A stretch of DNA of 64,000 nt from NCBI RefSeq assembly GCF_036242395.1, contig NZ_CP108458.1:7440001-7504000 (forward strand), read 5' to 3'. The translations under genes and the position numbers were made by a program. Below the pieces are notes generated by a model that was not told the origin of the DNA, did no database searches, and saw only the letters and a list, made by a program, of their open reading frames with translations. The DNA is from Kitasatospora sp. NBC_01266 (GTDB taxonomy: Bacteria; Actinomycetota; Actinomycetes; Streptomycetales; Streptomycetaceae). This document shows, in pieces, positions 23,581 to 34,200 of this stretch; positions within the stretch are counted from its first letter, which is position 1, and the number at the start of each line of letters is the position of its first letter.

Positions 23581-25260
23581 CTATCGGGGTCTGGCGGCCG
23601 GCTGATGCGTGGACCGCTTGGCGTGGTGGGGCAGTGGGCCCAGCCGGTCGGGGTGCCAGGGCGTGCGGTCGGTGCTCTCCCAGGCCCGGAACTCCAGGCC
23701 CAGCTCCGCGCAGAGGAACTGGGTGGCGAACCGGCCGGAGGAGGCGGCCCGGATCAGTCCGCCCATGCCGATCCACTGCCCGGCCATCGAGAAGCCGGCC
23801 AAGCCCGGCAGGCGCATCCGCTCCTTGTTGACCAGCCGGGTGGCCAGGTCGTCCGCCGCGGAGAAGGACATCCAGGCGAGGATGGAGCCGTGGGTGTTGC
23901 CGGTGAACCGCTCGGTGGTCACCGGGGTTGCCACGTCGAGCAGTTCGATCCGCGGGCCGATCCCCGGATAGCGTCGCTCCAGGAAGTCCCGGACGAAGTC
24001 GGCGACCTGGGACTTGCGGGCGCGGTACTCCCGGCGATCCGCGGTGCGCAGCGCCTTCCACTGGGCGTAGTCGCTGAAGTAGGTGCAGTGCAGCACGGAC
24101 TTTCCCGGTGGCGCGAAGCCCTCGGAGTAGCGTGAGCGCAGTTGCACCACCAGGCTGCCCTGCAGCGAGCCCGGCAGGGCCTGCTGCTCGGCCCCGGAGA
24201 GCAGGTAGGTGGTGCTGTGCGCCTCGTTCGGGCCGAGGTCGCCGTCCAGGCCCACGAAGGCGGAGACCACGCCCGGGTACAGGATGCCGGGCGCGGTGAG
24301 CAGTTGCTGGTAGAGCCGGTCGACGGTGGGGCTGGTGTACTGCCCGCCCAGTAGTCCGTAGACGGTGGTCCGGCCGTCGCAGGCCGAGACGACGTGGTCG
24401 GCGAAGTGCCTTGTGCCGTTCTTGAGTTCGACCCCGATCGCGCGGTCGTTCTCGACCAGGATCCGGGCCACCCGCGCCCGGTAGTCGATCCGGCCGCCCA
24501 GGGAGGTGTACCGCTGCTCGATCGAGCGCGCCAGTCCGAGTGAACCGCCTTGGGGGATACCGCAGTTGTCGTTGTGCGCGGCGGCGAGGTTGAACAGGTA
24601 GGGCAGCAGCGGGAAGTTCTCGTGGTCCTGGAAGAAGATGTTGGGCAGCGCCCGGCGCAGCAGCGGGTCCTGGAACCGCTCGGCGAAGGCGCTCATCGGG
24701 GTCGCGGCGGTGCGCCAGAACAGCCGGAAGTCCGGCAGCACGGTGCGCAGCGTGCGGAGCTTCTCGGTGGGTGTCTGGAGCGCGGTCGGTTTGAGGAAGG
24801 GGTGGAGGTCCAGGGCGGTGAAGCGGCGCAGGTCCCGGCAGAAGGCGCGGATCGGCTTCGCGTCGGCGGGGGAGAGCTCCAGCAGGTGCCGCTCCAGCCG
24901 GTCGGGGTCGTGGTAGAAGGTCACCGACCTGCCGTGCTCGTCGGTGACCCGGTTGAACATCTCGAAGTTGGTGATGCTCTTGCCGTCGAGCGCGCCGAGT
25001 TCCCGCCAGATCCGGTTGGCGTCGTTCCCGGCGGCCGTGCCGATCAGCCACTCGATGCAGTAGTCGAACAGGTAGTCCTCGCGCGACCAGGCCGTGCAGC
25101 AGCCGCCGGGCAGCACGTGCTTCTCGAGGATGCGCGTGCGCATGCCGCTCATCTGCGCGTAGCAGCCGGTGGACAGGCCGCCGATGCCCGCGCCGATGAT
25201 GATCACTTCGGGCGGGTCGCCGGCCCGGCGGGCGTCCCGGGCGGCTCGGCCGTCACGCAC
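23581..25260 (-). CDS. Phytoene-dehydrogenase-like FAD enzyme A of the tetramate operon
   Basis: A flavoprotein of about 559 residues. VIIIGAGIGGLSTGCYAQMS binds FAD, and LPGGCCTAWSREDYLFDYCI follows. GFSMAGQWIGMGGLIRAASS forms the C-terminal FAD motif. It is clearly a paralogue of enzyme B, with the same order of segments. GTG 25260 is favoured because it overlaps the PKS-NRPS stop by eight bases; GTG 25206 directly before IIIGAG is possible but would leave a very short N-terminus. Absence of other carotenoid genes and direct coupling to a PKS-NRPS argue for ring formation in a tetramate rather than carotenoid desaturation. Confidence 0.86.
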   Translation of the reverse strand: MRDGRAARDARRAGDPPEVIIIGAGIGGLSTGCYAQMSGMRTRILEKHVLPGGCCTAWSREDYLFDYCIEWLIGTAAGNDANRIWRELGALDGKSITNFEMFNRVTDEHGRSVTFYHDPDRLERHLLELSPADAKPIRAFCRDLRRFTALDLHPFLKPTALQTPTEKLRTLRTVLPDFRLFWRTAATPMSAFAERFQDPLLRRALPNIFFQDHENFPLLPYLFNLAAAHNDNCGIPQGGSLGLARSIEQRYTSLGGRIDYRARVARILVENDRAIGVELKNGTRHFADHVVSACDGRTTVYGLLGGQYTSPTVDRLYQQLLTAPGILYPGVVSAFVGLDGDLGPNEAHSTTYLLSGAEQQALPGSLQGSLVVQLRSRYSEGFAPPGKSVLHCTYFSDYAQWKALRTADRREYRARKSQVADFVRDFLERRYPGIGPRIELLDVATPVTTERFTGNTHGSILAWMSFSAADDLATRLVNKERMRLPGLAGFSMAGQWIGMGGLIRAASSGRFATQFLCAELGLEFRAWESTDRTPWHPDRLGPLPHHAKRSTHQPAARPR

Positions 25261-28200
25261 CGCGGGCACCGACGCCGGTGAGGATCGCGCGGACCAGCCC
25301 GGCGTTGGGTGCGAGATACTCCCGGTCCAGCATCTCGGCATGGACGCCGAAGCCGCGGTGCAGCTCGGCCCCGCCCAGCGAGCTGCCGTGCCAACTGCCC
25401 TGTCGGCCTTGGGCGTAGAGCGCGAGTTTCGGCACGTCGGAGATGACGCTGACCGGGGCGGTGAGGGTGGCGAGGTTCGGCGTCCGACCGCAGAAGTCCA
25501 GATAGTCCCGAGCCTGGTCGAGGGTCTCCTGGGCGACGATCTCGGAGCCGGTGTGCTGGTGCAGGTGTGCGCCGAGCTCGCGCTCGAACGCCGAGAGGTG
25601 CTCGTCGGTGACGGTGAAGGACTCGGGGATCCGGTACGAGTCCATGATCAGCACGTGCGCCACCTCGCGCCCGCGGTCCTCCAACTCCCTGGCCACCTCG
25701 AAGGCGAGGTTGCCGCCGAGCGAGTAGCCGAACAGGGTGCAGGGGCCGTCGCTCTGCAGCGACTCGACCAGATCGGCGTAGCGGGCCGTCTTGTCGTCAC
25801 CCGCCAGGTAGTTGAACGCGATGACCTCGAAGTCATCCAGATGCTCGGCCAGTTGCCGGTAGACCAGGCCGTGGCCGCCGGCCGGCGGGAACGCGAACAG
25901 CGGCGCGTGCGCTGTGGCCGCGCCGGTGTTGAAGTGCAGGCAGGGCCGGGTGTCGCCGCCCCGGCCGGCGGCGAGCTGCTCGACGGTGGCGGCCATGCCG
26001 GACAGGGTGGTGGCCCGGAACAGCAGGCTGACCGGGATGCTGAACCCGAACTCCGTCCGCAGCTCGTGGATCAGCTCGATCAGTCGCACCGAACTGCCGC
26101 CGACCTCGAAGAAGTCGTGCTGCAGGCCGACCTGTTCCAGGCCGAGCAGCCGCTGCCAGTGATCGGCCATCCGTACCTCGTACGGCGTCACCGGCGGCTC
26201 GAAGGCCCGGGTGTCGACGGAGCGCGGGGCCGGTAGCGCCGCGAGGTCCACCTTGCCGTTCGGGGTCAGGGGCAGCTCCGCCAGCTCGACGAAGTGCGCG
26301 GGGATCATGAACGACGGCAGGGTGCGGGCGAGTTGCCGACGCAGTTCGCCGGCGTTCAGCGCGGACCGGGGGCCCGGCACGCAGTACGCGCACAGCACCG
26401 ACTCGCCGCTGTCGTCCTGGCGGGCCGTCACCACGGCGGCGGTCAGACCCGGACGGTGGGACAGCTGCGCCTCGATCTCGCCGACCTCCACCCGGTGACC
26501 GCGGACCTTCACCTGCCGGTCCAGGCGCCCGAGCAGGTGGAGACCGCCGCCGCCGTCCCAGTGCGCGAGGTCGCCGGTGCGGTACAGCCGCAGCGGCTCA
26601 CCGCCCAGCGCCACGGTGACGAATCGCTCCTCGGTCTGCGCCGGGTCGGTGTAGCCGATCGCGACCCCCTCGCCGCCGACCCACAACTCGCCGGGGACAC
26701 CGGGCGGGACCGGCTGCCGGTGTTCGTCGAGGATGTACAGCGCGCTGTTCGGGAACGGCCGCCCGATCGGCACCATCCGGGTCGCCTCCAGCACCTCGGC
26801 GGCCCCTTCGTAGTAGGCGCTGTCGACGGTCGCCTCGGTGAGCCCGTAGGAGTTGACCAGCCGGGTCCGCGGCCCGGCCAGCCGGTGCAGCCGCCGGTGC
26901 TCCTCGACCCGCCAGACGTCCGAGCCGACGATCAGCAGGCGCATGAAGTCCAGGCGGTGGCCGGTCCGTTCGCAGTGGGCGAGCAGCGGGCGCAGCACGG
27001 CCGGGACGAACTCCGCGCAGTCCACCCGCTCGGTGCGCATCGTCTCGTACAGCCGGGCGGTGTCGAACAGCAGGTCGCGGTCGGCCAGCACCAGGGTGCC
27101 GCCGGAGCACAGGGCCCGGACCAGGTCCCCGGTGAAGACGTCGAAGGACGGGGCCGCCAGCTGCAGGTGGACCCGGACGTCGGTGTCGAGGCGGTACTCC
27201 TCGCGCCAGGCGCCGTACGCCGAGGCCAGGTTGCGGTGGCTGATCTGGACGGCTTTCGGGCGGCCGGTCGATCCGGAGGTGTGGATGAGGTAGGCGGGCG
27301 AGTCCAGGTCGACCGGGGGATCGGCCGGCGCGGTCGCGGCGTGCCGGGGTGCTGTGTCCGGTGCCGGCGGGTCCGCGAGGGCCAGGATCTCGGCCGGCAG
27401 TTCGGCCAGGTCGCTGCTCTGGGCGTCGGTCCCGGTGACCACCAGGGTCGCGCCGGCGTTGCCGACCAGCGCGCGGAGCCGGTCGACCGGGTGGGAGGGG
27501 TCGAGCGGCAGATAGGCGGCGCCCGTCCTGAGCACCGCCAGCAGGGCGGTGATCAGCTCGGGCGACTTCTCCAGGCAGACCCCCACCACCGTGCCTGCCC
27601 CGGCCCCGCGAGCCCGCAGGCGGTCCGCCAGCCGGCCGGAGCCGGTCGCCAGCTCGGCGTAGCTCAGCCGTCGGGTCGCACCCGAGGTGGACGGCGCCAC
27701 CACCGCGACCGCCGCGGGCTGCTCGGCCGCGCTGCGCAGGATCAGCTCGTGCACCGGCAGGTCGGGGGAGACCCGGCGCCCGGCGCCGCTCCACTCGTCG
27801 AGGATGACCGCCCGCTCCCGCGAACCGAGCAGCTCCAGCCGCCCGACCGGCTCCGTCGCCGTGGCCCGGGTCAGCGCGTCCACCAGGTTGGTGTAGTGCG
27901 CCGCCAGCCGCTGGACGCTCTCGGGCAGGTAGAGATCCGTGTTGTACTTCAGCACGCAGTGGAAGCGCTGGTCCGCCTCGTCCTCGTAGACGGACAGGGT
28001 GAGGTCGAACTGGCCCTCTTCCTCGGGGAGTTCGATGTACTCCAGGCGGTAGCCGTACTTCTCGGTGGCGACCTTGTGGGTGAGCAGGATGAACATCGCC
28101 TGGAACACCGCCGAGCGGCTGGGATCGTGCCGCAGGCCGAGCTGCTCGACCAGCAGCACGAACGGGTACTCCTGGTGGTCCAGGCCGCCCAGTACGGTCT

Positions 28201-31200
28201 CGCGGACCCGGGCCAGCAGCTCGCTGACGGTGGGCTCACCGGCCAGACTCACGTGCAGTGGCAGCGGATTGACGAAGTACCCGTAGACCGAGGCGAGTTC
28301 CTCCTCGGTGCGGCCCGCCACCGGGCTGCCGACGATGACCTCGTCCTGCCCGGAGTACCGGTGCAGCAGCAGGTAGTAGGCGCTCAGCAGCACCATGAAG
28401 ACGGTGACGCCGTGCTCGCGCGCCAACGCGTGCACCCGGCCGCTCAGTTCGGCGTCCAGCAGGAAGAACTCGGACGCTCCGTTGTGGGTCTGCACGGCCG
28501 GCCGGGGCTTGTCGGTCGGCAGGCTGAGCACCGGGATCTCGGCGGGCAGCCGGCCGCGCCAGTAGTCCAGCATCCGCCGCGCGTCCGGACCCGCCAGGAA
28601 ACGGTTCTGCCGGTTGAGGAAGTCGAGGTAGCGGGCGGGCACCGGCGGCAGGTCGACGCCACGGCCCTCGCGCAGCGCCTGGTGGACCGCCAGCAGTTCC
28701 TCGATGAAGGTGAAGGTCGAGATGGCGTCCGAGACGATGTGGTGGACCGCCTTCATGATCACCCAGTGGTCCGGCCCCCGCTGGAAGAGCCGGAAGCGGA
28801 CCAGCGGATCGCTCTCCAGCTGGTACGGCTTGCGGTACTCGCGCACGATCAGGGCGCGGATGGACTCCCACTCCTGCTCCCGGACATCGAACAGGGCGAG
28901 GTCCGGCACCGGGTCGGCGCAGATCCGCTGCACCGGCTGGCCCTTCTCCAGCAGGAAGTTGGCCCGCAGGCTGGGATGGCGTGCGAGCAGCACCCGGAAG
29001 GCCTCGAACATCAGCTCGGGATCGATCTCGGTGCGGACCTCCACGGCACCGCCGATGTTGTAGGCGAAGCTGTCCGGGTGGAGCTGCTTGAGGAACCACA
29101 GCGCCTTCTGGTTCTGCGTCAGCGGGTACTGCTGCTCGTCGCTGAAGAGCTCCACCGCCGGGCCGCCGTCCGCGCCGGCCGCGCCGGCCGCGAGTCGGCT
29201 CGCCAGCGCGTCGTGGACCTGTTCCGCCAGCCGCCCCAGCGGAGCGCTGCCGAGCAGCGCCACCACGGGCAGCGTCACCTTCAGCTCGGTCTGCAGCCGG
29301 GCGCGCAGCTCCATGGCGAGCAGCGAATCCAGCCCCAGCGCGGTCAGGCCGGCCTCCGGACCCAGCTGCCCGGGCGGCAGGTGGAGCACACCGGCGGCCA
29401 GCGCGGTGAGCATGCGCGCCGCCAGCAGCCGCCGGCCCGCCTCGTCCGCCTCCCGGAACTCCTCCAGGAAGCCGCTCTGCTCCTGGGCGGACGGGCCGTC
29501 CTCGAGGGCGAGTTCGGCCACCAGCGGCAGCGGCGAGTCGTACCAGGCCAGGAAGACCGACCAGTTGACGATCGGCGCGACCACCAGCTGCGCGTGCTCC
29601 TGGCCGATCACCCGCTCCAGCACCGCCGTGCCGACCTGCGGCGACAGCGGGCTCATGCCACGGCTGTCGCGGTAGTGGTCGATCAGCCCCAGCTCCTCGA
29701 TCATGCCGGTCGCCCAGGGACCCCAGTCCAGGCTCAGCGCGGGCAGGCCGAGCGCGCGACGGTGCTGGGCCAGCGCGTCCAGGAAGGCGTTGCCCGCCGC
29801 GTAGTTCGCCTGACCGGCGGTGGTGAGCAGCGAGGCGAGCGAGGCGAAGAGCACGAAGTGCTCGATCGGCTCGGCGGGCAGCAGGCGGTGCAGCAGACAG
29901 GCGCCGACGGTCTTGGGATCGTGGACGGCGTCGAAGCGGGTGCGGTCGAGGTCCGCGACGAGGGTGTCGTCCACCTGGCCGGCCAGGTGGAACACCCCTC
30001 GGATGGGCGGTTGGCCGGTGCGCCGGTACTCCGCCAGCCAGGCGGTCAGCCCCGCCTCGTCGGTGATCTCGAGCCGGACCGGGATCGGCTGAGCGCCCAG
30101 CGCCTCCAACTCCCGCACCAGCCGCACCGCGCGGGCGGCCGGGCTGTCGGGGTCGAGACCGGACCAGCTGCCCCGCTCGGGCAGCGCGCTGCGGCCGACC
30201 AGGATGAGTCGGCGCGCGCCCCGGCGCGCCAGGGCGCGGCAGAGCACCTGGCCGAGCGCACCGAAGGCACCGGTCACCAGGTAGCTGCCGTCCGCGCGCA
30301 GGCGCAGCGGCAGCGGCCGGGTCAGGCCGGCCGGCGGGGTGAGCCGGCAGGCCAGGCGGCGGCCACCGCGCAGGGCGAGTTCGGGCTCGTCGTCGACGAG
30401 CAGCTCCCGCAGCAGGGCCTCGGCCGCCGACCGGTCGGCGGCGGGGTCCGTGCCGCCGGCCGACTCGAGGTCGACCAACTTGCCTCGGTGGGCGGTGAGT
30501 TCCTGGTACCACAGGACCCGGGCGACCCCCCAGGCCGGTGCGCCGAGCGGTTCCACCCGGTCGCCGTCGGCCGCTGCCTGGGACCCGCGCGTGACGATGT
30601 GCAGCCTGCTGCCCGGCAGTGCGGCGGGCAGCGCCTGGGCGAGGGCCACCAGGGAGTACGAGCCGTGGCCGGTGTACTCGGCGAACCGGGCGGGAACGGC
30701 GGCGCCGAGGGTCGGCAGGTCGAGGTTCCACAGGTGCACCACGGTGTCGAACGGCCGCTCCGCGCGGCCCAGTTCGGTCAGCAGGGGGGCAAGGTCGGCG
30801 AGTGAGCCGATGGTGGAATCCCGCGCCCCGGTCCGGAACTCCGCACCCGGGCGCACCAGATGGCAGTGGGCACCCCGGGCGGTCAGCAGGGCGGCCAGCT
30901 CGTCGGCGACCCCCGAGGCGTCGGCCAGCAGCAGCCAGCCGGCTCCCGTCACGTCCGGCAGCTCACCGCTCTGCTGGCCGAGGCCCGGCAACTGCGTCCA
31001 GGTGGGCTCGGAGAGCCAGCCGTCGATCGTGCCGAGCGCGACCGCGGCCTGGGTCTGCTCGATGTCGGCCGCCCGGAAACCGCTGATCCGGCCCAGCGGC
31101 CGGCCGCCGTCCTCGTACAGCGAGATCTCGCCGACCAGCTCGGCGCCCTCGCGCCGGGAGATCCTGGTGTGCACCCAGAGCGGACGGTCGCCGACCGGCT

Positions 31201-34200
31201 CCAGGCGCACCTCCGCGACGGAGAGCGGCAGCAGCATGCCGCGCGGCTCCTCGGTTGACGCGAAGTCCGGCGGCCCGCCTGGCTGGCCGCCTGGCTCGTC
31301 CGCCTGCCCGTCCGGCTGCCCCTGCGCCTGTCCGTCCGGCAGTCGCGCCGTGAGCAGCGCCTGGAAGCAGGAGTCCAGCACGGCCGGGTGGACGTGGTGG
31401 CCCGCCGGATCGCTGCCGAGCGATGCCGGCGGCCGGATCCGGGCGAGCGCCTCGTCCCGGCCGATCCACACCTCCTCGATCCCCTGGAACGCCGGGCCGT
31501 AGTGGTACCCGAGCCGCGCCAGCGCCGCGTAGCAGGCCGGCCCGTCCAGCCGGCGGGCGCAGCGGGCCACGGCCGCCTCGGGGTCGAGCGGCGCGCCGAG
31601 GCTGAGCCGCTGACCGGCGCGCACCACGCCCTGGGCGTGCACCGCGCGCTCCCCGCTGTCGGCCGTGGCGACGGTGAACGCGGCACTCTCGGGCGCGAAG
31701 GAGAACTGCACCGTGCGGACGCCGTCGTCCGGCAGGAAGAGCGCCTTGCGGAACTCGACGTCGGCCAGCACCGCCCGGGAGCTGCCGGTCATCGCCCGCA
31801 CCGCCTGCGCGGCCATCTCCAGATAGCCCGCCGCCGGGAACACCACGCTGCCCTGGATCCGGTGGTCGTCCAGGTAGGGCAGCGCCTCGGTGTCGATCCG
31901 GGCCTCCCAGACCGGCTCGACACCCGCCGTGCGACGACCCAGCAGCGGGTGGTCCACCCGGCCCAGGCGGACCTGCGCGACCGATGCGGGCTCCGCCCAG
32001 TACCGGTCGCGCCGCCACGGGTAGGGCGGCAGCGTGACGGGCCGGCCCACCGGGTGCAGCCGCCGCCAGTCGAGGTCGACGCCCAGGTTGTGCAGCGACG
32101 CCAGCGAGAGGGCGAAGCGCTCCGGCTCGTCCTCGTGGCGGCGGATCGAGGGCAGGGCCGTCCCCTCGACTCCCTTGGCGGCCAGGTTCTGCACGATCGC
32201 CGCACTGAGCACGGGGTGCGGGCCGATCTCCAGGAACAGCCGGTGGCCGTCGTCCACCAGGCGGTCCACCGCGGCGCGGAAGCGGACCGGCTCGCGGACG
32301 TTGGTCCACCAGTACGCGGCGTCCAGCTCGGGGCCCAGCGCAGTGCCCTCGCGGCCCGTCAGGTACAGCGGCAGCTGGGCCCGGTCGGGCTTCAGCCCCT
32401 CCAGCGAGGCGAGCAGCTCCTCCTTGATCGGTGCCATCCGGGCACTGTGGTACGGGACTTCGACGGCGAGGAACTTCGCGAAGAGGTCGTCGGCCGCCAG
32501 CTCGGCGGCGAGCCGCGCCAGCGCCTCACGATCCCCGGCCAGCGTGACCGAGGTCGGGCTGTTGACCGCGGCCACCGACACCCGCTCGCCGCACGGCCGC
32601 ACGCGGCGCCCGGCCTGCGCCTCGGACAGGTTCACCGCCAGCATGGTGCCGGTGCCGACCAGCCGCTGCTGCAGGCGGCTGCGGTGCACGGTGACCTTGA
32701 CCGCGTCCGCCAGGCTGTAGACCCCGGCCTCGTGGAACGCGGCCACCTCGCCGGTGCTGTGCCCGACCACCGCGTCCGGTCGCACGCCGTAGCTGCGCCA
32801 CAGCGCCGCCAGGCCGACCTGGAGCGCGAAGTTCGCCGGTTGCGCGAGCCAGGGTTCACCCATCCGGGAGTCGGCCTCGTCCGCCTGGAGTTCAGCGATC
32901 AGCGACCAGCCGGTCTGGCGGCGGATCTCCTGGTCGCAGCGCTCGATCGCCTCGCGGTACACGGCTTCGGTGGTGAACAACTGGCGGCCCATCGCCCACC
33001 ACTGCGGCCCGACGCCGGTGAAGACCCAGACCAGGCCCCGCTCCTGGGACTCGCGCTGCCGACCGGACAGCAGCCGCGGATGCGGTTCACCCCGAACGGC
33101 GGCGGCCAGTGCCTCGTCCAGCGACGCGCGCGAGGAGTACACCACGGACAGCCGCGCCGGAAGATGCTGCCGGCGGTGTGCCAAGGTCCAGCCGAGATCG
33201 GTCAACGAGGTGGTGGAGTCCGCGAGTTCCTGGCGGAGCCGGTCGGCCAGCTCGGGCAGCGCGGCCGGCTCGCGCGCGGTGAGCGGCAGCACGGTGAGCG
33301 GCAGCACGGTGACGGTGCCGCTCTCGGCAGGGGCGGCTCCTGCCTGGTCCGATACCTGCTCCGGTGCCTGCTCCGACGCCTGCTCCGGTGCCTGCTCCAG
33401 CAGGATGTGCGCGTTGGTGCCGCCGAAGCCGAAGGCGTTCACCCCGGCCCGCGCGGGCCCCTGGTGCTCGGGCCAGTCGGTCGGTCGGGTCGGGATCTCG
33501 AACGGCAGCGACGCCAGATCGATGTCGGGACTGATCTGTTCGAGGTTGATGTGCGGCGGGATCCGCTGGTGCTTCAGGCAGAGCACCGTCTTGATCAGCC
33601 CGGCGACTCCGGCAGCGGCCTCGGTGTGCCCGATGTTGGTCTTGACCGAGCCGACATAGCACTTGGCGCCCGGCTCGCGCCCGAGCGAGAGCGCGCGGCC
33701 GAGCGCCGCCGCCTCGAGCGGATCGCCGACCGGCGTGGAGGTGCCGTGCGCCTCCACGTACTGCAGGCTGCCCGGTGAGACACCGGCCTCGGCGCAGACC
33801 CGCTCGATCAGGGCGACCTGGGCGTCCGGACTGGGCACGGTGATGCCGTTGGTGCGGCCGTCCTGGTTCACCCCGCTGCCGATCACCACCGCGTGGACCC
33901 GGTCGCCGTCGCGCAGCGCGTCCGCCAGCCGCTTGAGCACCACCACCCCGACCCCCTCGGCCCGGACGTAGCCGTCGGCCGAGGCGTCGAAGGTACGGGA
34001 GCGGCCCTCGGCGGAGAGGAACCCGCCCTTCGTCTCCGCGATCGTGTACTGCGGTGCCATGTGCAGCAAAGTGCCGCCCGCCAGCGCCAGTTCGCTCTCG
34101 CCGCGGAGCAGGCTCTGACAGGCGAGGTGGACCGCCACCAGGGAGGAACTGCAGGCCGTGTCCAGGGAGATGCTGGGACCGCGGAAGTCGAAGCAGTGCG

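Noticed and set aside
21855..25260. Carotenoid cluster based on two phytoene-dehydrogenase-like genes
   Set aside because: No phytoene synthase, GGPP synthase or cyclase is present. Coupling to a PKS-NRPS and an MDR reductase fits PTM biosynthesis instead.
26294..33778. Long plus-strand frames opposite the PKS-NRPS
   Set aside because: They lack any domain and mirror the codon bias of the minus-strand megasynthase, whose catalytic motifs are intact throughout.
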